A stretch of DNA of 6,318 nt, taken from assembly GCA_045118075.1 (NCBI GenBank), contig JBGUOI010000085.1, forward strand, positions 1 through 6,318. The letters are read 5' to 3'. The stretch comes from Merdiplasma sp045118075. GTDB taxonomy: Bacteria; Bacillota; Clostridia; Lachnospirales; Lachnospiraceae. Shown in pieces: positions 1-5,016 of the stretch. Below the pieces are notes generated by a model. That model worked only from the letters and a program-made list of their open reading frames with translations, made no database searches and was not told the DNA's origin. The position numbers and the translations under genes are program-made. Numbering within the stretch: position 1 is the stretch's first letter; each line of letters opens with the position of its first letter.

Positions 1-618
1 ATCAACGGCAGAAAAGTATACCTCTACTCGGAAATATCGGATTTCGTCTTCTTCCATCAGGATATCATGGCGAAGAAGGATATCCCCGTGACCTGGACGC
101 ACGAGGGAGAGAAGAAGAGCGCTCTGATCCGGGCGGCCTTAAGCGAAGACGGACGTTATATTTTCGGAATCAGGGGCAGCTCGGGAGTCCGCGAAAAGAC
201 CGGCCCGTTCGGGACGGTGTTTTACGGAGGCGTTCAGGTGCGCTACTGGATCCACCTGGTATTCGAGAGCCTGGGAATGCTCTTTCGGGGGCAGGCTTCC
301 GTCGGCGACCTGTCCGGACCGGTCGGGATCGTCAGCACTATCAGTGAGACCTACAATGAGACGAAGACTGACGGGATCTTCTATGTGGTCATCAACATGA
401 TCAATATCGCCGTGCTGCTCAGTGCCAACCTGGGTGTTGTCAACCTGCTTCCTATTCCGGCCCTGGACGGCGGACGCCTCCTTCTTCTGCTTGCGGAAGC
501 AGTCAGGGGTAAAAAAATGGATCCGGAGAAAGAAGCATATATCCATTTCGCCGGATTTGCCCTGCTGATGATCCTGATGGTGATCGTCATGTATAATGAC
601 ATCCACCGGCTGATGTAA
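1..618 (+). CDS. rseP: RseP-type M50 site-2 zinc metalloprotease, C-terminal part (5' end outside window)
   Basis: The frame is open from base 1 to the TAA at 616-618, giving 205 codons with no start inside the gene's expected N-terminus, so this is a 3' fragment. The first ~20 residues (INGRKVYLYSEI...) look like the end of a PDZ domain. Fragment residues 106-111 (GPVGIV) and 148-159 (NLLPIPALDGGR) are the conserved C-terminal core of RIP metalloproteases; Asp156 in the LDG motif corresponds to a zinc ligand. Hydrophobic stretches around residues 121-150 and the last ~20 residues are membrane segments. The HExxH active site must lie upstream. The family cuts transmembrane segments of anti-sigma factors or leftover signal peptides. 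The ATG at 67 is internal and not a start. In many Firmicutes ispG follows rseP; here a terminator and recA follow. Family assignment is firm; the substrate is unknown. Confidence 0.93.
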   Translation: MNGRKVYLYSEISDFVFFHQDIMAKKDIPVTWTHEGEKKSALIRAALSEDGRYIFGIRGSSGVREKTGPFGTVFYGGVQVRYWIHLVFESLGMLFRGQASVGDLSGPVGIVSTISETYNETKTDGIFYVVINMINIAVLLSANLGVVNLLPIPALDGGRLLLLLAEAVRGKKMDPEKEAYIHFAGFALLMILMVIVMYNDIHRLM

Positions 619-626
619 ACAGAATT

Positions 627-671
627 GCCATTTCAGACAATGTGTGATATCATGTCTGGGATGGCTTTTTT
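627..671 (+). terminator. Rho-independent terminator of the rseP transcript
   Basis: A 13-bp stem pairs 627-639 with 653-665 (two of the pairs are G-U), around a 13-nt loop, followed directly by six T at 666-671. It starts 8 nt after the rseP stop codon. It should isolate recA transcription from the upstream operon. Confidence 0.9.
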
Positions 672-689
672 GATCACGGGATTTGTGTC

Positions 690-718
690 TTGACAACAGA
701 TCTGAAATGAGATAGGAT
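690..718 (+). promoter_or_regulatory. Sigma-A-type promoter of recA
   Basis: A perfect -35 box TTGACA (690-695) is followed after exactly 17 nt by TAGGAT (713-718), one or two changes from TATAAT. It lies between the rseP terminator and the LexA box. The predicted transcript start is near 724-726, leaving a leader of about 40 nt. Confidence 0.8.
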
Positions 719-730
719 AGGAACGAATAA

Positions 731-744
731 CGAACAAATGTTCG
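731..744 (+). promoter_or_regulatory. LexA (DinR) operator, SOS box of recA
   Basis: CGAACAAATGTTCG matches the Bacillus-type SOS box (CGAAC-N4-GTTCG) at every conserved position; the two arms CGAAC and GTTCG are exact inverted repeats. It sits just downstream of the predicted transcript start and about 20 nt before the recA start codon. LexA bound here would block early elongation or promoter escape until RecA filament triggers LexA self-cleavage. This is good evidence that the organism has a Gram-positive type LexA. Confidence 0.92.
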
Positions 745-764
745 AATAAAGGAGAAACATCAGC

Positions 765-1799
765 ATGGCAAACGAAGAAAAACAGAAAGCATTGGATGCG
801 GCACTTTCACAGATAGAAAAACAGTTCGGAAAAGGCTCAGTCATGAAGCTGGGCGACAAAGGCGCCAATATGAACGTCGAGACGGTTCCCACGGGAGCCC
901 TGAGCCTTGACATTGCGCTGGGGCTTGGCGGAATACCGAAAGGAAGAATCGTGGAGATCTACGGTCCGGAGTCGAGCGGCAAGACCACGGTAGCGCTGCA
1001 TATGGTCGCCGAAGTCCAGAAACGCGGCGGCATTGCCGGATTTATCGATGCGGAACATGCCCTTGACCCGGTTTATGCGGCCAATATCGGAGTAGATATC
1101 GACAACCTTTATATTTCCCAGCCGGACAACGGTGAACAGGCACTTGAGATCACCGAGACCATGGTGCGCTCCGGTGCGGTGGATATCATCATCGTCGACT
1201 CCGTGGCGGCGCTGGTTCCGAGGGCTGAGATCGACGGAGACATGGGAGATTCTCATGTAGGCCTTCAGGCAAGGCTGATGTCGCAGGCACTTCGCAAGCT
1301 GACGGGTGTGATCAGCAAATCCAACTGCACGGTCATTTTCATCAACCAGCTTCGTGAGAAGGTCGGAGTCATGTTCGGCAATCCCGAGACAACGACGGGA
1401 GGAAGAGCCCTGAAGTTCTATTCCTCCATTCGCATGGATGTTCGAAGAATCGAGTCTCTGAAGCAGTCGGGTGAGGTGATCGGAAACCGGACCAGAATCA
1501 AAGTGGTCAAGAACAAGATCGCACCGCCGTTCAAGGAGGCGGAGTTCGATATCATGTTCGGCAAGGGAATCTCCAGAGAAGGAGATGTGCTCGACCTGGC
1601 ATCCAATGTGAATGTGGTCAACAAGAGCGGTGCCTGGTATGCCTATCAGGGCGAGAAGATCGGACAGGGCAGGGAGAACGCCAAGCTTTACCTGAGCACC
1701 CATCCGGAGGTGTTTGAGGAGATCGAAAGGAAAGTCCGTATGGAGTATGGTCTCATTCCGAAAGAGGAGGAGACGGCAGCTGAAAATGAGGATGAGTGA
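765..1799 (+). CDS. recA: RecA recombinase
   Basis: RecA is the ATP-dependent strand-exchange protein of homologous recombination and the co-protease that triggers LexA cleavage. The 344-residue length is normal. Visible landmarks: N-terminal polymerisation region 1-35; Walker A GPESSGKT at 67-74; catalytic Glu97 in FIDAEHALDP; Walker B IIIVDS at 141-146; DNA-binding loop L1 around 155-166 (EIDGDMGDSHVG); Gln195 in INQLRE; loop L2 around 201-218 (GVMFGNPETTTGGRA). The acidic tail (residues 335-344) is typical and tempers activity. The ATG at 765 is chosen because AAAGGAG at 748-754 lies 10 nt upstream and the start aligns with known RecA N-termini. It is transcribed from its own LexA-controlled promoter and followed at once by recX, whose product modulates RecA filaments. 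Confidence 0.99.
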   Translation: MANEEKQKALDAALSQIEKQFGKGSVMKLGDKGANMNVETVPTGALSLDIALGLGGIPKGRIVEIYGPESSGKTTVALHMVAEVQKRGGIAGFIDAEHALDPVYAANIGVDIDNLYISQPDNGEQALEITETMVRSGAVDIIIVDSVAALVPRAEIDGDMGDSHVGLQARLMSQALRKLTGVISKSNCTVIFINQLREKVGVMFGNPETTTGGRALKFYSSIRMDVRRIESLKQSGEVIGNRTRIKVVKNKIAPPFKEAEFDIMFGKGISREGDVLDLASNVNVVNKSGAWYAYQGEKIGQGRENAKLYLSTHPEVFEEIERKVRMEYGLIPKEEETAAENEDE

Positions 1800-2398
1800 T
1801 GAAGATCACATCAATTGAAAAGATCCGGCGCGGAAAGTGCCGGATCTGGTTAAATGACGAGCCTGCTTTTGCACTGACTGAAAAGGAAGTGCAGGAGCTG
1901 GCTCTCTTTGAAGGCGGCGAATTGAGCGATGAACAGCTCGAGGTGATCACGGGCACGGTGCTGGCAAAGAAAGCCTGCAGCCGCGCAGTTGACATTCTTT
2001 CAGCCAGGGACAGAACCTGTGCGCAGATGATCAGTCAGCTGACAAAGGAAGAATTCCCCCGCGAAGCCGTGGAGGCAGCCATGAGGTATCTTTCGGAGCA
2101 TCATTATGTGGATGACCTTCGTTATGCCTGCACGTTTATTGCCCTGCGCCGTGACAGGGAGAACCGGCGCAGACTGACGCAGCAGCTTATACAAAGAGGG
2201 GTATCACCTGAAGTGATCGAACAGGCCTTTGATGAGGAGGGGGAACCCGATGAAACGGCTCTGATCATGCAGCTGCTGCGGAAAAAGCATTATGATCCGG
2301 ATGCGGACGAAGAGGGCAGACAGAAAATGATCCGCTTTCTGGCAGGAAAAGGTTTTTCCTACAGCCAGATCAAGAAAGCATTGACTTCTTTTTCCTGA
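1799..2398 (+). CDS. recX: RecX, regulator of RecA
   Basis: RecX binds RecA filaments and modulates their growth and ATPase/co-protease activity. The protein is 199 residues and mostly helical, as expected of the three tandem three-helix repeats of the family. The first conserved block is around residues 60-112 (AVDILSARDRT... to ...YLSEHHYVDDLRYA), the second around 123-145 (RRRLTQQLIQRGVSPEVIEQAF), and the third at the C-terminus (FLAGKGFSYSQIKKAL). The start ATG shares its A with the recA stop codon (TGATG), a translational-coupling arrangement. GAGGA at 1788-1792 is 6 nt before this ATG; a GTG three bases earlier (1796) is in frame but too close to that site. A likely rny promoter overlaps the last codons. 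Confidence 0.95.
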   Translation: MKITSIEKIRRGKCRIWLNDEPAFALTEKEVQELALFEGGELSDEQLEVITGTVLAKKACSRAVDILSARDRTCAQMISQLTKEEFPREAVEAAMRYLSEHHYVDDLRYACTFIALRRDRENRRRLTQQLIQRGVSPEVIEQAFDEEGEPDETALIMQLLRKKHYDPDADEEGRQKMIRFLAGKGFSYSQIKKALTSFS

Positions 2399-2409
2399 AC
2401 GTGTAGAAT
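2381..2409 (+). promoter_or_regulatory. Predicted sigma-A-type promoter of rny, inside the end of recX
   Basis: TTGACT (2381-2386) and TAGAAT (2404-2409) are separated by exactly 17 nt, each one base from consensus. The -35 box lies in the last codons of recX and the -10 box just after its stop. The transcript would start near 2416-2417, about 45 nt before the rny ATG. This would uncouple rny from the DNA-damage-controlled recA-recX transcript, although read-through from recA may also contribute as no clear terminator follows recX. Confidence 0.65.
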
Positions 2410-2436
2410 GTTTTTTGGTTTTTTAACCATGAAAAC
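2410..2436 (+). other. AU-rich hairpin at the predicted 5' end of the rny mRNA
   Basis: GGTT (2417-2420) pairs with AACC (2425-2428) around a TTTT loop. The stem can be lengthened by pairing GTTTTTT at 2410-2416 with the AT-rich 2429-2436, with one bulge and one G-U pair. There is no T-run after the 3' arm, so it is not a standard terminator for recX. With the predicted transcript start at about 2416-2417, the short inner hairpin would sit at the extreme 5' end of the message. Confidence 0.45.
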
Positions 2437-2441
2437 TGAAT

Positions 2442-2455
2442 AAGGAGGTGCTCCT
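2442..2455 (+). promoter_or_regulatory. rny ribosome binding site folded into a small hairpin
   Basis: AAGGAGGTG at 2442-2450 is an almost full match to the 16S anti-Shine-Dalgarno sequence. AGGAG (2443-2447) is exactly complementary to CTCCT (2451-2455), leaving a three-base GTG loop, so the site can hide itself. The distance from AAGGAGG to the rny ATG is 12 nt, longer than the usual 5-9; folding would not shorten it, since the site itself is in the stem. Confidence 0.65.
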
Positions 2456-2460
2456 GTGTC

Positions 2461-4008
2461 ATGACCACAGCTGTTATTGCCGTTGTCATAGCACTGGTCA
2501 TCGCAGTTCCCTTAAGTGCATTTTTTGCCGTTAAAAGACAGGAAAAGATCAACAATGAGACGATCGGGAATGCCCAGGAAAAAGCCCGTAAGATCATTGA
2601 TGACGCATTGAGGACAGCAGAGACAAAGAAGCGCGAAGCCTTGCTGGAAGCGAAGGAGGAAGCCCTTCGGATGAAGAATGAGTCCGAGAGGGAGACCAGA
2701 GAACGCCGAAATGAGGTGCAGCGTTATGAAAAGCGCGTCTTGGCCAAAGAAGAAAGTGTGGACAAGAAAGCGGAGACTCTGGAGAACCGCGAAGCCAAGC
2801 TGACAGCGAAGGAAGAAGAGCTGAAGAAGAAGCGCGCGGAAGCGGATAAGCTTCTGGGACAGAGAGTACAGGAACTGGAGAAGATCTCGGGTTTCACCTC
2901 CGAACAAGCTAAGGAATATCTTTTAAAAACTGTTGAAGACGAAGTAAAGATCGATACCGCCAAGCTTTACAAGGAACTTGAGAGCAGGGCGAAAGAGGAT
3001 GCCGGCAAGAAGGCAAAAGAGTACATTGTCACTGCCATTCAGCGATGTGCTGCCGATTATGTCGCAGAGACCACGATCTCCGTGGTACAGCTTCCCAATG
3101 ATGAGATGAAGGGCAGAATCATCGGCCGCGAGGGACGTAATATACGGACGATCGAGACCATGACAGGCGTGGACCTGATCATCGATGATACGCCCGAGGC
3201 AGTTATTCTGTCAGGTTTTGATCCGATCAGGCGTGAGGTTGCAAGAATAGCGCTTGAAAAACTGATCGTCGACGGACGTATCCATCCGGCGAGGATCGAG
3301 GAAATGGTTGACAAGGCACAAAAAGAAGTGGATGCCATCATCCGTGAGGAAGGTGAGTCCGCCTGCCTTGAAGTGGGAGTCCATGGAATTCATCCTGAAC
3401 TGGTCCGCATGCTGGGCCGGATGAAGTACAGGACCAGCTACGGACAGAATGCGCTGAAGCATTCAATTGAAGTTGCTTATCTGGCCGGTTTCCTGGCCGG
3501 TGAGGTTGGTGTTGATATTCGAATGGCAAAAAGAGCAGGTCTGCTTCATGATATCGGCAAGTCGATCGATCATGAAGTGGAAGGGTCGCATGTACAGATC
3601 GGTGCGGACCTCTGCAGAAAATATAAAGAGTCTCAGATCGTGATCAATTCGGTCGAAGCTCACCACGGCGACGTGGAACCGGAATCACTGATCGCATGTC
3701 TTGTCCAGGCTGCGGATGCGATCTCGGCTGCCAGACCCGGAGCACGGCGTGAGACGCTCGAAACCTATACCAAGAGATTAAAACAGTTAGAAGATATTAC
3801 AAACTCGTTCAAAGGTGTTGAGAAATCCTATGCCATTCAGGCAGGCAGAGAGATCCGCATCATGGTAGTTCCTGACCAGGTCAGTGACGATGAAATGGTA
3901 CTGATGGCGAGAAATATCGCCAACAAGATCGAGGATGAACTCGAATATCCGGGCCAGATCAAAGTCAGTCTGATCAGAGAGTCCCGCGTTTTTGATTACG
4001 CTAAATAA
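2461..4008 (+). CDS. rny: Ribonuclease Y
   Basis: Membrane-anchored endoribonuclease that starts mRNA decay in Firmicutes. The 515-residue length is normal. Domains in order: an N-terminal membrane anchor at about residues 4-24 (AVIAVVIALVIAVPLSAFFAV); a long charged Lys/Glu-rich coiled coil at about 30-160; a KH RNA-binding domain with GRIIGREGRN at 218-227; and an HD hydrolase domain with His334, the HD pair His363-Asp364 (LLHDIGKS) and a downstream conserved Asp at about 418 (QAADA). The C-terminal ~90 residues match the family tail ending in ESRVFDYAK. No in-frame start codon exists between the Shine-Dalgarno site and ATG 2461, which fixes the start. It follows recX, a common order in clostridia, and ends at a strong terminator. 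All catalytic residues seem intact. Confidence 0.98.
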   Translation: MTTAVIAVVIALVIAVPLSAFFAVKRQEKINNETIGNAQEKARKIIDDALRTAETKKREALLEAKEEALRMKNESERETRERRNEVQRYEKRVLAKEESVDKKAETLENREAKLTAKEEELKKKRAEADKLLGQRVQELEKISGFTSEQAKEYLLKTVEDEVKIDTAKLYKELESRAKEDAGKKAKEYIVTAIQRCAADYVAETTISVVQLPNDEMKGRIIGREGRNIRTIETMTGVDLIIDDTPEAVILSGFDPIRREVARIALEKLIVDGRIHPARIEEMVDKAQKEVDAIIREEGESACLEVGVHGIHPELVRMLGRMKYRTSYGQNALKHSIEVAYLAGFLAGEVGVDIRMAKRAGLLHDIGKSIDHEVEGSHVQIGADLCRKYKESQIVINSVEAHHGDVEPESLIACLVQAADAISAARPGARRETLETYTKRLKQLEDITNSFKGVEKSYAIQAGREIRIMVVPDQVSDDEMVLMARNIANKIEDELEYPGQIKVSLIRESRVFDYAK

Positions 4009-4019
4009 TGATTTTAAAG

Positions 4020-4067
4020 GAACAGACCCTGAAACCGCAGCCGCGGCGAAAGGTCTGTTCTTTTTTT
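4020..4067 (+). terminator. Rho-independent terminator of rny
   Basis: GAACAGACC (4020-4028) pairs perfectly with GGTCTGTTC (4052-4060), followed by seven T (4061-4067). The 23-nt loop holds its own short stem, CCGC (4035-4038) with GCGG (4043-4046). It begins 11 nt after the rny stop codon and ends the recA-recX-rny block. Confidence 0.93.
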
Positions 4068-4112
4068 GTGACATCGTTTTTTTTAAGATTGCAGGAATTG
4101 ATTTGTTTGCAT

Positions 4113-4128
4113 GAATATGTGAATATTC
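4113..4128 (+). repeat. Inverted repeat upstream of deoD, possible operator
   Basis: GAATAT-GTGA-ATATTC is a perfect 6-bp inverted repeat with a 4-nt spacer, sitting about 35 bp upstream of the predicted deoD -10 box. The 4068-4234 spacer is AT-rich and otherwise free of coding signals. A regulator-binding role is only a guess; AT-rich DNA produces such repeats by chance. Confidence 0.3.
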
Positions 4129-4161
4129 AGGCTAATTGTTGTGGAATTTTAGTGCAGTATG

Positions 4162-4170
4162 TGGTATATT
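4162..4170 (+). promoter_or_regulatory. Predicted extended -10 promoter of deoD
   Basis: TGGTATATT contains TG-N-TATATT, an extended -10 element one base from TATAAT. No convincing -35 box lies 16-18 nt upstream (TGGAAT at 4142-4147 with a 17-nt spacer is poor), which is usual for extended -10 promoters. The transcript would start near 4177, leaving a leader of about 58 nt. A new promoter is needed here because of the strong upstream terminator. Confidence 0.5.
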
Positions 4171-4219
4171 GTCCTTGGTATGTAAGTACAGTTCACTAAA
4201 CTTGAAACAACTACGGGGA

Positions 4220-4226
4220 AAGGAAG
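4220..4226 (+). promoter_or_regulatory. Ribosome binding site that fixes the TTG start of deoD
   Basis: AAGGAAG, within AAAGGAAGTGAG, matches the anti-Shine-Dalgarno complement with one mismatch and lies 8 nt before the TTG at 4235. No similarly placed site precedes the upstream in-frame TTG at 4136. Confidence 0.8.
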
Positions 4227-4234
4227 TGAGACAT

Positions 4235-4948
4235 TTGCCTACACCACATAATCAGGCGGCCGAAGGCGAGATCGCGAAGACGATACTGCTGCCTGGAGAT
4301 CCTTTGAGAGCAAAGTTTATTGCTGATAATTTCCTGGAAGATCCTGTTCAGTTCAATCAGGTCCGAAATATGTTCGGATTTACCGGCAGGTTCCGCGGAA
4401 AAGAAGTCTCTGTCATGGGGACCGGCATGGGATGCCCGTCTATAGGGATCTATACTTATGAACTGATTCATTTTTACGGGGTGAAAAACCTGATCAGAAT
4501 CGGATCATGCGGTGCTATGCAGCCGGAACTGGAGCTGGGTGATATCGTGATGGCGGTAAGCGCAAGCACGGATTCCAATTACGGCCACCAGTATCATCTG
4601 CCCGGCAGCTACAGCGCCGGTGCGGATTACGAACTGCTTGAAAAAGCAGTAGAGAGTGCCAGGAAGAACGGATACCGCTTCACGGTAGGAAATGTCCTTT
4701 CCTCGGATTGCTTCTACGGCGACACACCGGAATGGGAACAGTGGGCTAAAATGGGAGTCCTTGCCGCAGAGATGGAAAGCTATGCGCTTTACTGCAATGC
4801 TGCAAGAGCAGGAAAGGATGTCAGGGCTCTCGGAATCTTTACCGTTTCGGATTCCATGGTTTCCAAGAAAGAAATGTCTGCCGATGAAAGGCAGAACAGC
4901 TTTACGAACATGATGACCGTGGCACTTGAGGCAGCCGTTTCTCTTTAA
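4235..4948 (+). CDS. deoD: Purine nucleoside phosphorylase, DeoD type (TTG start)
   Basis: Splits purine (deoxy)ribonucleosides with phosphate into free base and (deoxy)ribose-1-phosphate; trimer-of-dimers hexameric class. Starting at TTG 4235 gives 237 residues beginning MPTPHN, the canonical DeoD N-terminus, and a normal family length. Residues matching known active-site positions: His5, Gly21 and Arg25 in LPGDPLRAK, Arg44 in VRNM, Arg88 and Ser91 in RIGSCGA (phosphate binding), Glu179-Met180-Glu181 (ribose binding), Asp206 in TVSDS and Arg219 (base protonation pair). The frame stays open 33 codons further upstream, but that extension lacks family similarity and lies across the promoter. 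The next gene encodes a nucleoside-type binding lipoprotein 68 nt downstream, with no terminator between, which suggests shared transcription and a nucleoside salvage role. Confidence 0.97.
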   Translation: MPTPHNQAAEGEIAKTILLPGDPLRAKFIADNFLEDPVQFNQVRNMFGFTGRFRGKEVSVMGTGMGCPSIGIYTYELIHFYGVKNLIRIGSCGAMQPELELGDIVMAVSASTDSNYGHQYHLPGSYSAGADYELLEKAVESARKNGYRFTVGNVLSSDCFYGDTPEWEQWAKMGVLAAEMESYALYCNAARAGKDVRALGIFTVSDSMVSKKEMSADERQNSFTNMMTVALEAAVSL

Positions 4949-4956
4949 AGAACGGC
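4934..4956 (+). other. Hairpin across the deoD stop codon
   Basis: GCCGTT (4934-4939) pairs with AACGGC (4951-4956) around an 11-nt loop that contains the TAA stop (4946-4948). No T-run follows, so it is not a classical terminator. It may mark an mRNA processing or stability element, or be chance. Confidence 0.35.
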
Positions 4957-4965
4957 ATGAATAAG

Positions 4966-4989
4966 GGAATGAGTATCATTCCGGATACT
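4966..4989 (+). repeat. Two overlapping, mutually exclusive inverted repeats before the lipoprotein gene
   Basis: Repeat A is GGAATGA (4966-4972) with TCATTCC (4976-4982), 7 bp with a 3-nt loop. Repeat B is AGTATC (4972-4977) with GATACT (4984-4989), 6 bp with a 6-nt loop. They share bases 4972-4982, so only one can form at a time. They are followed by an AT-rich stretch (4989-5000, with TATTAT-like -10 candidates but no good -35) and then the ribosome binding site. They could be an operator or a small RNA switch; no named riboswitch fits. Confidence 0.4.
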
Positions 4990-5016
4990 ATTATTATATG
5001 TGAGAGGAGAAACAAC

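Noticed and set aside
837..1703. Long open frame on the minus strand opposite recA (288 codons)
   Set aside because: It mirrors the codon structure of a certain recA gene, has no recognisable protein features and no supporting ribosome binding site; it is a shadow frame. The same holds for the other minus-strand frames in the window.
1796..1798. GTG three bases upstream as the recX start
   Set aside because: The GAGGA site would be only 3 nt away; the ATG at 1799 has a 6-nt gap and the typical TGATG coupling with recA. The difference is one residue.
2399..2440. recX terminator
   Set aside because: The hairpin here is weak and AU-rich, with the T-run in the 5' arm and loop rather than after the stem; it fits better as the start of the rny leader.
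2429..2443. Four-codon upstream frame (ATG AAA ACT GAA TAA) ending in the rny Shine-Dalgarno
   Set aside because: It has no ribosome binding site of its own and its ATG lies in the leader hairpin; such short frames are expected by chance in AT-rich leaders.
4008..4199. Open frame starting at an ATG that overlaps the rny stop codon
   Set aside because: It runs straight through the strong rny terminator and the deoD promoter region, and its translation shows no recognisable pattern.
4068..4234. Purine riboswitch before deoD
   Set aside because: I could not find the conserved three-way junction core or P1 closing stem; the region is AT-rich with only small dyads.
4957..5016. Upstream ATG adding 20 residues to the lipoprotein
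   Set aside because: It would place charged residues before the signal peptide and lacks a ribosome binding site; ATG 5017 has AGGAG at 7 nt and gives a standard lipoprotein leader.
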